From the NCBI GenBank assembly GCA_017435365.1, contig JAFSFD010000034.1, positions 1 through 50,565 of the forward strand: a stretch of 50,565 bases of DNA. Direction: 5' to 3'. The stretch comes from Akkermansia sp. (GTDB taxonomy: Bacteria; Verrucomicrobiota; Verrucomicrobiia; Verrucomicrobiales; Akkermansiaceae). The notes beneath the pieces are model-generated. The model searched no databases. It was not told the DNA's origin and saw nothing but the letters and a program-made list of their open reading frames with translations. How positions within the stretch are numbered: position 1 is the stretch's first letter; every line of letters starts with the position of its first letter. The position numbers and the translations under genes are program-made. Shown piece after piece: positions 33,036-41,916 of the stretch.

Positions 33036-33154
33036 CGATAAATTGGAAGTCGTTATTTTCGGATCACGGGACTTTAGTCCCGAAATCACGGTGAGCATAA
33101 TCGGGACTGAAGTCCCGTGCTCCGACATGGTCCCCCACCAACATCAATTTATCG
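33036..33154. repeat. Palindromic intergenic element, copy 3
   Basis: 119 bp, the most diverged copy (GACTTTAGTCCC in one hairpin, GTGAGCATAATCG in the centre). It lies between convergent genes. Confidence 0.9.
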
Positions 33155-33184
33155 TGCTCTTCGCCAGAGTAGTGATAATGCCCT

Positions 33185-34126
33185 TTATTCCGTCTCAATC
33201 AGGCGTATATGCTCCCAGAAGGGGAGGTCGAGGAAGGTGGCATGCTGCTCATCCGGCAGGGAGAAGTGCTCGCCGTTTCGTTCATGCTGGCAGAACTGTT
33301 CTGCTTCAGATGCTTTGGCAAAGACTGGGTAATCCAGCGAAAGGGTGTGGACGACTTCCCCCTCTTCATTCAGGAACTGGAGCGATTTGTTCACCTTCAG
33401 CGGCGGTAATGGCATGCTTCGGGTATCGGGAGAATCCCAGGCGGTGCGCGTCATGGGCGGCAGTGGGGCTGCCTGGTTGAGTATGCTGAGCAGCTGCACA
33501 TGCTCCTCGCTGCCAAGGTTGATAGTGCTTTCCTTTTCTTCCCAATTGTTTTTCAAGAGGATGCGGGTCTGCGTGGCAGAATGCAATTTCTGTTTCATCT
33601 CATCCGCCGCTTCATTTCGTCTGCGGCAGTGGAGGGTGAAGGCGTCCTCTTCCCTCATGTGTTCTAGTGCCTGTTGCAGGGTGGGCAGGGCCATCAGCAC
33701 GCCCATGTCGCAATCCGGCAGTGCAAGCAGGCTGCCTCCCTTGGTGTAGCTGTTCAGGACTCGCTTGTTCAAATCAATCAGTTGCCTGCCACCGGCATCG
33801 TAGAGGATGATGCCGTAATCCGCCTGCTGCCAGGATGCCGGTATTGTGCCGCCGAAGGGGGCGGCTGCAGCCCGTGTAAGCACCTCTTTCAGCTGTTGAA
33901 ACTCGTCCTCCGTCAGTTGATTCCGCTTTACTAGTTTCGGCTGGTTGGCATCAACATTTTCCAGCCGGGTGTAAACCACGGCGCTCGTGGCGCATTGGGT
34001 GGAGTAGCGGAGCAGATTCAGCTCCATCGCGGCTTTGTCGTGGAATGCGTATTCCCAGCGTTGCTGCGTGGTCTGGCATCCGGCCAGCATGCAGGCCAGG
34101 GAAAGGAGGGCCAGGTGGCGTTTCAT
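33185..34126 (-). CDS. Predicted lipoprotein of unknown function
   Basis: The protein has 313 residues from ATG 34126. The signal ends in lipobox LACMLAGC (Cys17). The mature part holds a long mixed region with ADYGIILYDAGGRQLIDLNK and no recognised family. It starts eight bases after the folE2 stop, so it is likely co-transcribed with folE2. Confidence 0.75.
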   Translation of the reverse strand: MKRHLALLSLACMLAGCQTTQQRWEYAFHDKAAMELNLLRYSTQCATSAVVYTRLENVDANQPKLVKRNQLTEDEFQQLKEVLTRAAAAPFGGTIPASWQQADYGIILYDAGGRQLIDLNKRVLNSYTKGGSLLALPDCDMGVLMALPTLQQALEHMREEDAFTLHCRRRNEAADEMKQKLHSATQTRILLKNNWEEKESTINLGSEEHVQLLSILNQAAPLPPMTRTAWDSPDTRSMPLPPLKVNKSLQFLNEEGEVVHTLSLDYPVFAKASEAEQFCQHERNGEHFSLPDEQHATFLDLPFWEHIRLIETE

Positions 34127-34134
34127 GGAATTGG

Positions 34135-34923
34135 TCAACCCAGGTTGCGCTCTACCATGGCGTAGGCGCTGTGGTTGTGGATGGATTCAAAGTTTTCGGC
34201 CTCCACGCGGTACCAGCTGAAGGCGTTGTAGTGCTCCGTGGCCACGGCCACATTGCGCACCAGGTCTTCTACGAATACCGGGTTTTCGTAGGCCTTGTCG
34301 GTCACGTATTTTTCATCCGGGCGTTTCAGGATGCTGTACAGCTGGCAGCTGGCGCAGCCCTCAATGAGGTCGATGAGGTCTTCAATCCACACGGCCTTGC
34401 CGGAGAAACGCACGGAGTAGGTCACGATGCCCCGCTGGTTGTGGGCGCCGTGCTCGCTCATGGCCTTCGAGCAGGGGCAGAGCGTGGTCACCGGCACCTT
34501 GAGGGTCAGCGTGAACTGGCCCGGCTTGCCTACCTCGGCATCTATTTCAAAGCGCACTTCATAGTCCATCATGCCCTCCATGCCGGAAACGGGGGCCTTT
34601 TTGAGACGGAAGAAGGGGAACTCCACTTCTACGCGGGCGCGCTGCGCGTGCAGCTTGGTGAGCAGGCGGTTCGGCAGGCGCACGGCAGTGCGCACGTCCA
34701 GGTAGCGTTTGTGCTCATGCAGCGCCTCCACAAAGCGGCTCATGTGGGTGCCCTTGTATTTTTCGGGCAGGTCTACCATGAGCGCCACGGTGGCCACGGT
34801 GGATTGGGTTCGCTGCTCCTTGTCGCTCACAACGATGGGGAAACGCACACCACGCACGCCCACGCGATCAATGGAAATCTGGCGTGTATCCAGTTCGTTC
34901 TGAGTGTCCTTCAGGTCTTGCAT
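34135..34923 (-). CDS. folE2: GTP cyclohydrolase FolE2 (type IB)
   Basis: The protein has 262 residues from ATG 34923, the usual FolE2 length. Signatures include VGVRGVRFPIVV (about 17-28), LCPCSKAMSEHGAHNQRG with the catalytic and metal Cys region (about 145-162), and FVEDLVRNVA. It converts GTP to dihydroneopterin triphosphate for folate or queuosine. FolE2 works with metals other than zinc and often stands in for FolE in zinc-poor conditions. No Zur-like palindrome was recognised upstream, only the rpsR terminator. Confidence 0.93.
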   Translation of the reverse strand: MQDLKDTQNELDTRQISIDRVGVRGVRFPIVVSDKEQRTQSTVATVALMVDLPEKYKGTHMSRFVEALHEHKRYLDVRTAVRLPNRLLTKLHAQRARVEVEFPFFRLKKAPVSGMEGMMDYEVRFEIDAEVGKPGQFTLTLKVPVTTLCPCSKAMSEHGAHNQRGIVTYSVRFSGKAVWIEDLIDLIEGCASCQLYSILKRPDEKYVTDKAYENPVFVEDLVRNVAVATEHYNAFSWYRVEAENFESIHNHSAYAMVERNLG

Positions 34924-34965
34924 GGCGGGCTGGCGGAGCAGGGTGGGAAGTTTTGTAAAATACGA

Positions 34966-35001
34966 GGGGGCTTGCAGGCCGAAGCATACAAGCCCCCTTA
35001 T
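34966..35001 (-). terminator. Terminator of the L33-S18 unit
   Basis: GGGGGCTTG...CAAGCCCCC is a 9-bp stem. On the minus strand it is followed by TCGTATTTTAC. Confidence 0.7.
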
Positions 35002-35041
35002 CGTAATCAACGACAATCTGCCGTCGAGAACTCCTCCTTCA

Positions 35042-35287
35042 TCAGGGGAGCAGGTTCACGGCGCGAGCGCGGCGGATTTCGCGCGTAATCTTGCGGTGCA
35101 TCTTGGCAGACACGCCAGTCACGCGGCGGGGAAGAATCTTGCCGGTCTCAGAAGTGAACTTGGAAAGGAATTCCGGGTTGCACATGTCCACAGCGCCAGC
35201 GGGGATATCGATGCGGCGGCGGGGCATGGTCTTGTTGCAGGTGCGGAAACGGATACGGCGTTCGACGCTCTTGAATTCGGTCATCAT
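35042..35287 (-). CDS. rpsR: 30S ribosomal protein S18
   Basis: The protein has 81 residues. The S18 core is seen in [20 protein letters not shown] and [20 protein letters not shown]. It contacts S6 on the platform of the small subunit. Two adjacent Met codons give alternative starts (35287 or 35284). It follows rpmG by 25 bp. Confidence 0.95.
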   Translation of the reverse strand: MMTEFKSVERRIRFRTCNKTMPRRRIDIPAGAVDMCNPEFLSKFTSETGKILPRRVTGVSAKMHRKITREIRRARAVNLLP

Positions 35288-35312
35288 AATCGTATAAGAG
35301 TGCTTAGGAGGT

Positions 35313-35486
35313 TTAGCGCATCTCGCGGTGCAGAGTGCGGCGCTTCAGGTAGGGGTTGAACTTAACCTTCTCCAGACGGCCGGGCGTGCGCTGGCTCTTC
35401 TTGTTGCGGGTGGTCACGTAACGGGAAGGGGTCTTACCCTCGGCCTTGGCCTCCGTGCATTCCAGAATGATAATATCTCTAGGCAT
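35313..35486 (-). CDS. rpmG: 50S ribosomal protein L33, zinc-free form
   Basis: A 57-residue frame starts [20 protein letters not shown] and continues with [18 protein letters not shown], then [16 protein letters not shown], which is clear L33. The two CxxC pairs of the zinc form are missing, with only Cys10 left, so this is the C-minus type. It heads the unit with rpsR. Confidence 0.95.
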   Translation of the reverse strand: MPRDIIILECTEAKAEGKTPSRYVTTRNKKSQRTPGRLEKVKFNPYLKRRTLHREMR

Positions 35487-35523
35487 AATTGCGAATTGTT
35501 GACTTGCGGGCGCACATTATACG

Positions 35524-36180
35524 CTATTCTTCGCTATCGTCAAGAGAAATCGCATTTTCCATGTCATTTTGTAGGTCAGCATACCCGACATGGTCCTGTT
35601 TTTTGGCCTTATAGTTGGCATAGGAGCCGTATTTTTTCTCGTATTCCTCCTGGCATTTCACGGTGAGGCGGCAGAACGGGCGCACCTGCAGGCGCTTCTT
35701 GGGGATGGGGTCGAGCGAGATTTCGCAGATGCCGTAGGTGCCGCGGCGGATGCGCTCCAGGGCAGCGTCGATTTCGAAGAGCTGCTCGCGGTCCTTGTCC
35801 AGCAGGCGGATGGTGAGGTCGCGCACTTCTGCCTCGCTGCCGGCATCGCCGATGTGCTGGCCGGAGGATGAGGAAACATTGGAAGCGCCGCTGCGCAGGT
35901 GGTCGCGGGTCACGTTCTGCATGTTGGGCAGCATTTCATCGCGCAGGTTGAGCAGGGCCTGCTTCTGCTCCTGCAGGAACTTGGGCCACTCCGGGTCGGC
36001 CTTCAGCAGTGCCAGGGTCTCCTTCAGCTTCTTCACGCGGGCTTTTTCTTCGGCCGTGAGCGCTTCTCGCACCGGTGCCTTGGCGGCGGGGGCTGCGGGT
36101 TCTTTCTTGGCTGTAGCTTTTTTGGCGGGAGCTTTCTTCTCTGCCGTCTTGGGGCTGGTGGTCTTCTTCGTCGTGGCCAT
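35524..36180 (-). CDS. DksA/TraR-like protein with histone H1-like tail
   Basis: The protein has 218 residues from ATG 36180. The first 45 residues are Lys-Ala-Pro rich (TAEKKAPAKKATAKKEPAAP), like H1-type DNA-binding tails. A coiled region follows, then a C-terminal DksA/TraR finger (RIRRGTYGICEISLDPIPKK, then FCRLTVKCQEEYEKKYG). The first CxxC has become C-x-x-S, so zinc binding may be weakened. DksA binds RNA polymerase and tunes initiation. The tail suggests added nucleic-acid binding. Confidence 0.8.
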   Translation of the reverse strand: MATTKKTTSPKTAEKKAPAKKATAKKEPAAPAAKAPVREALTAEEKARVKKLKETLALLKADPEWPKFLQEQKQALLNLRDEMLPNMQNVTRDHLRSGASNVSSSSGQHIGDAGSEAEVRDLTIRLLDKDREQLFEIDAALERIRRGTYGICEISLDPIPKKRLQVRPFCRLTVKCQEEYEKKYGSYANYKAKKQDHVGYADLQNDMENAISLDDSEE

Positions 36181-36352
36181 ATCTTTTAACGTAAGTGCGT
36201 GAATCTGTTCTTCTGTTTGATTGCAGCAGGTATGATTTTCTGCTACTACCATAAGTGACAACAAAATTCAAGTAAATTCTGCTACCTTGTCGTAGAATGT
36301 CGCACTATTCAGCGAACTGGTGGAAAATTAGGGTGCATGCTCTGCTTTCTCG

Positions 36353-36381
36353 TTGCAGAGGCGTGCAGACTGTGCTATGAT
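36353..36381 (+). promoter_or_regulatory. Promoter of malQ, leaderless type
   Basis: TTGCAG (36353-36358), 17 bp, TATGAT (36376-36381), then 8 nt to ATG 36390. Confidence 0.75.
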
Positions 36382-36389
36382 GACACGCT

Positions 36390-38111
36390 ATGGCGAAGGA
36401 ACGCAAAACGGGCGTGTTGATGCCGCTGTTTTCTCTGCGGCGCGAGGGCGATGCCGGTATCGGAGATTTGACGGCGCTGGAGGAGTGGATTGACTGGGCC
36501 GCGGCGCATGGGGTGGGCTTTCTGCAATTGCTGCCGGTGAATGCTCTGGGGGAGGATGATGCCCCGTCTCCCTATTCGGCCATCAGTTCCGTGGCGCTGG
36601 AGCCGCTTTATCTTTCTCTGGAGCGCATACCCGGCATGCCTGCGGAGCTGCCGCCATACCCGGATGAGCTGCCGCCCCTGCAGCAACCCGGTGGCCGTGA
36701 CCTTGTGGACTACGCGCGTGTGCGTACGTACAAGCGATACTGGTTCCGCGAGGCCTGGAAGAACTTTGAGCATGGGGATGAGTTTGCCCAGCTCCGCGCG
36801 GAGTTCGAATCCTGGGTGCAGGGGCAGGGCGCCTGGCTTGATGATTTTACCACCTTCCTCGTGGCCAGTTTCGGATTCGGCACCATTGCCTGGTGGCTCT
36901 GGCCGGAGCAGAATACGGATGTCATCCGCCGCATTGTGCATGAGTGCCCCGAATCGCGCGGGCAGAAACGCCACCAGCAGTGGCTCCAGTGGCTGTGCGC
37001 GCGGGAATGGACTCGCGTGCGCGGGCTTGCAGATGAAAAAGGGGTGCTGCTCATGGGGGATGTGCCGATTGGCGTTTCGGTGGCTAGTGCCGATGTGTTT
37101 TTCGAGCGTTACCTCTTCGATATGGACTGGAGCGGCGGCGCCCCGGCTGAGGGCAACTTTGCGGAGGACCCCTTCACGGCGAAATGGGGGCAGAACTGGG
37201 GTATCCCCCTCTACCGCTGGGATGTGATGGCGCACGATGGCTTTGCCTGGTGGAGCCGCCGCATCCGCAAGCTGGCGGAGGTGTTTTCCATGTACCGCAT
37301 CGACCACGTGCTGGGCTTTTACCGCATCTATGCCTTCCCGTGGATGCCGGACCGCAATCCGGAGTTCCTGCCGCTTTCGGCAGATGAAGCGGCTGCTCGT
37401 TGTGGTGGGCGCCGCCCGGGATTCCGCCCCCGCGGGGATGATACGGCGCAGAACCGCCGGGCTAACCTGGAGCAGGGCGATTTCCTGCTCCGCCAGCTGC
37501 TGAAGGCCGCCCCGGGGGTGCGCGTGGTGGGCGAGGACCTGGGCTGCGTGCCGGAATACGTGCGGCCGGATTTATCCTACCTGCGCATTGCGGGGTTCAA
37601 GATTCCTCATTGGGAGATTACGCCGCAGCAGCAGATTGTGCGCGGCGATGCCTATAACCCGTGCTCGTTCGCCACCTACGCCACGCACGATTTCCCGCCG
37701 CTCTGTAACGATTGGGATGATTGGAACGACGCCGTGCAGGAGGCCTACGGGGCGCTGAGTGACCCCTCTGTTCCGCAGGCTGAGCGCTATGCCGCCCAGC
37801 AGAAGGGGCGCGACTGCGCCCGCGTGCTCTGCTGGCTGGCTGATTTTGCCGGCATGAGCCACCGCGATTGCATGGTTTCCTGGCACCAGGGAATCAAGGA
37901 TGCCCTCATCCGTGCCCTCTTGCAGTGCAATTCGGCCTATGCCGCCCTTATGTGGACCGAGCTCTTCGATATTCCGGTGCGGCTGAATACCCCCGGCACC
38001 GAGGGCGGCACCAACTGGCGCCCCCGCATGCCCTTCACCGCTGCGGAAGCCGCCGGCATGGAGCAGAGCTCCTGGCTGCGCGAACTCTCCGTGCAGGCGG
38101 GGCGAGCCTGA
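36390..38111 (+). CDS. malQ: 4-alpha-glucanotransferase
   Basis: The protein has 573 residues. GH77 motifs are visible: GVLMPLFSLRREGDAGIGDL at the start, FLQLLPVNALGEDDAPSPYS, MYRIDHVLGFYRIYAFPWMP (catalytic nucleophile Asp), VVGEDLGCVPEYV (acid/base Glu) and YATHDFPPLCNDWDDW. It moves glucan segments between malto-oligosaccharides or glycogen in the cytoplasm. No other glycogen gene is present in the window. It ends about 40 bp from the convergent thioredoxin-like gene. Confidence 0.95.
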   Translation: MAKERKTGVLMPLFSLRREGDAGIGDLTALEEWIDWAAAHGVGFLQLLPVNALGEDDAPSPYSAISSVALEPLYLSLERIPGMPAELPPYPDELPPLQQPGGRDLVDYARVRTYKRYWFREAWKNFEHGDEFAQLRAEFESWVQGQGAWLDDFTTFLVASFGFGTIAWWLWPEQNTDVIRRIVHECPESRGQKRHQQWLQWLCAREWTRVRGLADEKGVLLMGDVPIGVSVASADVFFERYLFDMDWSGGAPAEGNFAEDPFTAKWGQNWGIPLYRWDVMAHDGFAWWSRRIRKLAEVFSMYRIDHVLGFYRIYAFPWMPDRNPEFLPLSADEAAARCGGRRPGFRPRGDDTAQNRRANLEQGDFLLRQLLKAAPGVRVVGEDLGCVPEYVRPDLSYLRIAGFKIPHWEITPQQQIVRGDAYNPCSFATYATHDFPPLCNDWDDWNDAVQEAYGALSDPSVPQAERYAAQQKGRDCARVLCWLADFAGMSHRDCMVSWHQGIKDALIRALLQCNSAYAALMWTELFDIPVRLNTPGTEGGTNWRPRMPFTAAEAAGMEQSSWLRELSVQAGRA

Positions 38112-38149
38112 CCGGGGGGGAGCGGGAAAAGTAAAGCTTCAATTTGCCG

Positions 38150-38761
38150 TTATTCCTCCTTGGCGTCTCCCTCGTCGTCAGCCTTTTTTTTCTTCTTGTT
38201 CTTCTTTTCTGCCTTCCTGGCAGCAGCCCGCTCCTTGGCCTCTTCCTTGCGAAGCTTGTTCAGCAGTTTCTTCCAATCCTTCACGAACTCGCTCACGTCA
38301 GGGCCACCGGCCTCGCCGAGCTTCTGGCCATCCGGGGTCATGGCCACCATGCAGGGCAGCAGGGGGCGACCTTCGTATTCCCACGGCATGCCGCAGCTCA
38401 TGCTCACCGCCGGGGAGATGACCGGGAACTCCATCTTGGAACGCTTTGCCCATTCTGCTGCTTTTTCGGGCGTGGCATCGATGTTCAGCATGACCATCTC
38501 GCAGCCCTTGCGCTTCATTTTCTTGTATTCCTTGACCAGGGTGGGGGCCTCGCTCACGCAGATACCGCATGTGGAGCGGGACTGGTATACAAAATAAATC
38601 TTCGCTTTGAGGTTGGGTTTAGCCTTGTTGACCAGCTTGGCTTCTTTGAGAATGGCTGGGATGGCGGCCAGTGTCTCGTCCTCTGCTTCCTCCTGGGCAT
38701 GCGCCGGAAAAGCAATGAGCGAAACAATAGTAAGAAGCAGGGCAAAAAGGAACTTGTTCAT
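38150..38761 (-). CDS. Exported thioredoxin-like protein
   Basis: The protein has 203 residues. The signal peptide (LFALLLTIVSLIAFPAHA) is followed by a thioredoxin-fold domain with the redox motif STCGICVSE (about 65-73). A Lys/Glu/Asp-rich tail follows (ARKAEKKNKKKKKADDEG). It probably acts on disulfides in the periplasm. The basic tail is unusual and may bind glycans or nucleic acid. TTGCCA-17-CATAAT (38768-38796, minus strand) ends six bases before ATG. Confidence 0.8.
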   Translation of the reverse strand: MNKFLFALLLTIVSLIAFPAHAQEEAEDETLAAIPAILKEAKLVNKAKPNLKAKIYFVYQSRSTCGICVSEAPTLVKEYKKMKRKGCEMVMLNIDATPEKAAEWAKRSKMEFPVISPAVSMSCGMPWEYEGRPLLPCMVAMTPDGQKLGEAGGPDVSEFVKDWKKLLNKLRKEEAKERAAARKAEKKNKKKKKADDEGDAKEE

Positions 38762-38767
38762 GCGCTC

Positions 38768-38796
38768 ATTATGGCAGATACTCTGCCACCTGGCAA
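38768..38796 (-). promoter_or_regulatory. Promoter of the thioredoxin-like gene, leaderless type
   Basis: On the minus strand, TTGCCA (38791-38796), 17 bp, CATAAT (38768-38773), then 6 nt to ATG. Confidence 0.75.
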
Positions 38797-38896
38797 TCTA
38801 AAACCCGAATATACCCCGAAGATTCACGCGTGTTCCAAAGATTTTGTAGAGAATAGAAACATCAGCAACATTTTGGAAGAAGCCCCCCCTCTGCGC

Positions 38897-39015
38897 AATA
38901 AATTGGAATTTGTCGGGGAACTCTATCGGAGCACGGGACTTCAGTCCCGATTGGAAGCACCGTTATTTCGGGACTGAAGTCCCGTGCTCCGACAACGACA
39001 AACATCAATTTATCG
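38897..39015. repeat. Palindromic intergenic element, copy 4 (reverse orientation)
   Basis: 119 bp, inverted relative to copy 1 (AATAAATTGGAATTTGTCGG start, ATCAATTTATCG end). It lies between divergent genes. Confidence 0.92.
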
Positions 39016-39105
39016 AGCTCCGTACTCAAACTTTGGGACACGTGTGCTGAAGATTTTGCCTGCATGGGAAATCTCAACGCGTATCCTTGCTAAGCTGCAT
39101 TTTGC

Positions 39106-39133
39106 TTGACTTCGTGGGCCAATGTGTTATCAA
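39106..39133 (+). promoter_or_regulatory. Promoter of the 39140 gene, leaderless type
   Basis: TTGACT (39106-39111), 16 bp, TATCAA (39128-39133), then 6 nt to ATG. Confidence 0.6.
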
Positions 39134-39139
39134 TGAGCC

Positions 39140-40024
39140 ATGAAGACCCCCGACCAGAAGTCTGATGCTCGCCGCCGCCGATGGAGCCGGGGGCGGGTGG
39201 GGCTGTGGCTGGTGGTGGCTTTTTTTCTTAGTGTGGCTTTGCATGCGCTGTTCATAGCGTGCAATCTGGACAGCCCTAGTGCATGGTGGTGGGTGGGCTC
39301 TGCCTTTCTGATGCTGCTGTTTTTGCTGCTGCTGGCGCTGTGGGTGGTAGTGTCGGTCTGGATGAGCCGCCGGTGGCGGGAAGGCGTGCTGCTGCTGGGG
39401 TCGCTGCTTGTCTTTCTGTGGGGTTACCGCGGTATCACGCCGCCCACGGAGTATTGCGTGCGCCTCTGGTGTTGCAATAGCGCCACCATTCGCCCGACCT
39501 GGCACATATCTCCGCTCAAGCGGCTGTATTATGCGTGCTCGTGGAGCTATTCCGAGGGGCGCGATGGGCTGGAGCTGTGGGTAAATGATATCGAAGCCGG
39601 CCACAATTACAGCCCGGTAGTGGGGCATGGGCCTTTTGAGCTGAGCTATCAGATGTATGAACATTACGAGGAACGCACTTATCTTGTAAGTGATTCATTC
39701 ACGCTCATTCTGCCGCGCGACCGCGCCGCCACCGCGGTGCCGCTTCAACTGGCGGCGGATACCAGTGCACTGGGGGTCATCGTGCTGCCTCGTGATGAGC
39801 TATATGATCAGATAAGGCAGTCTCAGAATCCCATTGAGACCGCTTGGGCGCAGGGGATGCTCTGGCTGCCGGTCACTGCGGAGAATAAGGGCAGCTTCCG
39901 GCTCCCCCTTACCGGCGATGAATGCCATTTTGTGGTTCTGTACCGCTGCTCCGACCCGGAGTTTGATTCCAGACTCCCCTGGCTGCCGTATATCTTCCAC
40001 ATCCGCCGCCTGCCGGAACCTTGA
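39140..40024 (+). CDS. Hypothetical membrane protein with large extracytoplasmic domain
   Basis: The protein has 294 residues. A basic N-terminus (SDARRRRWSRGRVG) leads into three membrane segments (about 22-100: WLVVAFFLSVALHALFIAC, FLMLLFLLLLALWVVVSVW, VLLLGSLLVFLWGYRG). The remaining 190 residues look beta-rich (LELWVNDIEAGHNYSPVVG, FTLILPRDRAATAVPLQLAA). The family is not recognised. It lies upstream of the cytochrome bd genes but has its own promoter, and so does the oxidase operon. Confidence 0.7.
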   Translation: MKTPDQKSDARRRRWSRGRVGLWLVVAFFLSVALHALFIACNLDSPSAWWWVGSAFLMLLFLLLLALWVVVSVWMSRRWREGVLLLGSLLVFLWGYRGITPPTEYCVRLWCCNSATIRPTWHISPLKRLYYACSWSYSEGRDGLELWVNDIEAGHNYSPVVGHGPFELSYQMYEHYEERTYLVSDSFTLILPRDRAATAVPLQLAADTSALGVIVLPRDELYDQIRQSQNPIETAWAQGMLWLPVTAENKGSFRLPLTGDECHFVVLYRCSDPEFDSRLPWLPYIFHIRRLPEP

Positions 40025-40062
40025 ATGCGCGTAGTTTTTGCGGCAGAAAACAAACTATCTCC

Positions 40063-40092
40063 TTGCCATGGGGACGTGGGATAGCATATAAT
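40063..40092 (+). promoter_or_regulatory. Promoter of the cytochrome bd operon, leaderless type
   Basis: TTGCCA (40063-40068), 18 bp, TATAAT (40087-40092), then 6 nt to ATG 40099. Confidence 0.8.
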
Positions 40093-40098
40093 GCCGGT

Positions 40099-40311
40099 AT
40101 GCTTTTACGCAGGGTGGTAAAATTCTATATCGAGGGATTCCGCAGCATGACGCTGGGGCGCACGCTGTGGTGCATCATCCTGCTGAAGCTTTTCATCATG
40201 TTTGCGGTGCTCAAGGCCTTTTTCTTTCCAGCCTACCTGCAGGGCGGGGATGCTGAGAAGGGGGAGGCTGTCTCGACCGAGCTGACGCGCCGCGCTGCAC
40301 CGGAGAATTAA
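40099..40311 (+). CDS. Small cytochrome bd operon protein, DUF4492 type
   Basis: The protein has 70 residues. It contains KFYIEGFRSMTLGRTLWCI and IILLKLFIMFAVLKAFFFP, the pattern of the DUF4492 proteins found before cydA in Bacteroidota. One membrane helix is predicted. It likely helps assembly or stability of the oxidase, as CydX does elsewhere. The start is fixed by the TATAAT box six bases upstream, and cydA follows after 4 bp. Confidence 0.85.
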   Translation: MLLRRVVKFYIEGFRSMTLGRTLWCIILLKLFIMFAVLKAFFFPAYLQGGDAEKGEAVSTELTRRAAPEN

Positions 40312-40315
40312 CACT

Positions 40316-41851
40316 ATGGACACTATCGATACGTCTCTCGTCGACTGGTCGCGCGCGCAGTTTGCGCTCACGGCCATGTACCACTGGATATTTGTGCCGC
40401 TCACCCTGGGGCTGGGTGTGGTCATGGCCATCATGGAAACGCTCTATGTGCGCACCGGCCGCGAGTTCTGGAAGCAGACCGCGCGGTTCTGGATGAAGCT
40501 CTTCGGCATCAACTTTGCCATGGGCGTGGCCACGGGCATCATTCTGGAGTTTGAGTTCGGCACGAACTGGAGCAACTACAGCTGGTTTGTGGGCGATATT
40601 TTCGGCGCACCGCTGGCCATCGAGGGCATTGTGGCTTTCTTCATGGAATCCACCTTCATTGCCATCATGTACTTTGGCTGGAACAAGGTGAGCAAGGGGG
40701 CGCATCTGGCTTCCACCTGGCTCACCATCATCGGCGCCACGATTTCCGCCTGGTGGATTCTCGTGGCCAATGCCTGGATGCAGTACCCCGTGGGCATGGA
40801 GTTCAACCCGGATACCGTGCGCAACGAGATGGTGGATTTCGCCGCTGTGGCGCTTTCCCCGGTGGCGGTGGTCAAGTTCTGCCACACGGTCACCTCGTCC
40901 TGGGTGCTGGGGGCTGCCTTTGTGGTGGGGGTGAGCTGCTGGTACCTGCTGCGCGGGCGTCACCAGGAGTTCGCCAGGGCCAGCATCCGCGTGGCCTGCT
41001 GGTTCGGCCTGGTGGCGGCGCTGCTCACTGCCCACACCGGGCACCAGAGCGGGCGCGACATTGCGCAGCTGCAGCCCATGAAACTGGCCGCAGCCGAGGG
41101 CCTGTACGAGGGTGGCCACAACCAGGGCCTGGTGCTGGCCGCAGCCCTGCGCCCCGGTGTGGACTGGGCGGCCCCGGGCGAAAAGGACCCCTTCCTCTTC
41201 AACATCGAAATGCCGGGGGCGCTCTCCTTCCTGGCCACGCATGATTTCAATGGCTATGTGCCCGGTATCCGCAACATTCTGGAGGGTGGCTACACCCTGT
41301 CGGATGGCACCACCGCCCTCTCGGCCGAGGAGAAAATGGCCCGCGGCCGCATGGCTATCTCAGCCCTGGCCACTTACCGCCAGACCAAGGATGCCGCAGA
41401 AAAACAGGCCGCGCTGGAGTCTCTGCGCGAGAATTTCGCTTACTTCGGCTATGGCTACCTGAGCAGCCCGGCAGATCTGGTGCCGCCGGTGTCACTCACC
41501 TTCTACAGCTTCCGCGTGATGGTGATGGTGGGTGGCTTCTACCTGGCCTTGTTTGCCGGTCTCCTGCTGCTGGGCAAGTGGATTTGCCGCTGGAAGCTCG
41601 CGCTGCTGGCCGTGGTGCTGAGCACGCCGCTGGCCTGGATGGCCAGTCAGGCCGGCTGGGTGGTGGCCGAGGTCGGTCGCCAGCCCTGGGCCATTCAGGG
41701 ACTGCTGCCGAATGTGGCCGCCATTTCCCGACTGGATGTAGGCGCGGTGCAGACCACTTTCTTCATCTTCCTGGTTCTGTTCACCCTGCTGCTGGTGGCC
41801 GAGGTGAGCATCATGGTGAAGGCCATTGCCGCGGGACCCGATGTGGAGTGA
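40316..41851 (+). CDS. cydA: Cytochrome bd ubiquinol oxidase subunit I
   Basis: The protein has 511 residues. Family features are present: SLVDWSRAQFALTAMYHWIF (haem b595 His near 20), the MQYPVGMEFNP segment, and HTVTSSWVLGAAFVVG. The quinol-binding Q-loop is of moderate length. It forms the catalytic half of the bd oxidase, reducing O2 to water with electrons from quinol at the inner membrane. High oxygen affinity suits life at an oxic-anoxic boundary such as the gut mucus layer. Confidence 0.95.
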   Translation: MDTIDTSLVDWSRAQFALTAMYHWIFVPLTLGLGVVMAIMETLYVRTGREFWKQTARFWMKLFGINFAMGVATGIILEFEFGTNWSNYSWFVGDIFGAPLAIEGIVAFFMESTFIAIMYFGWNKVSKGAHLASTWLTIIGATISAWWILVANAWMQYPVGMEFNPDTVRNEMVDFAAVALSPVAVVKFCHTVTSSWVLGAAFVVGVSCWYLLRGRHQEFARASIRVACWFGLVAALLTAHTGHQSGRDIAQLQPMKLAAAEGLYEGGHNQGLVLAAALRPGVDWAAPGEKDPFLFNIEMPGALSFLATHDFNGYVPGIRNILEGGYTLSDGTTALSAEEKMARGRMAISALATYRQTKDAAEKQAALESLRENFAYFGYGYLSSPADLVPPVSLTFYSFRVMVMVGGFYLALFAGLLLLGKWICRWKLALLAVVLSTPLAWMASQAGWVVAEVGRQPWAIQGLLPNVAAISRLDVGAVQTTFFIFLVLFTLLLVAEVSIMVKAIAAGPDVE

Positions 41852-41916
41852 ATAGTGAATAATGAATAGTGAATAGTTAATAATTAATTGTCAATAGTCA
41901 CTCGTCAATTGTCAAT
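41849..41916. repeat. AT-rich repeats between cydA and cydB
   Basis: Units of TGAATAG/TGAATAA are repeated from 41849 to 41876, then ATTGTCAAT units. It starts at the cydA stop and ends at the cydB ATG (41917). A related stretch surrounds the 7551 gene start. Confidence 0.8.
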
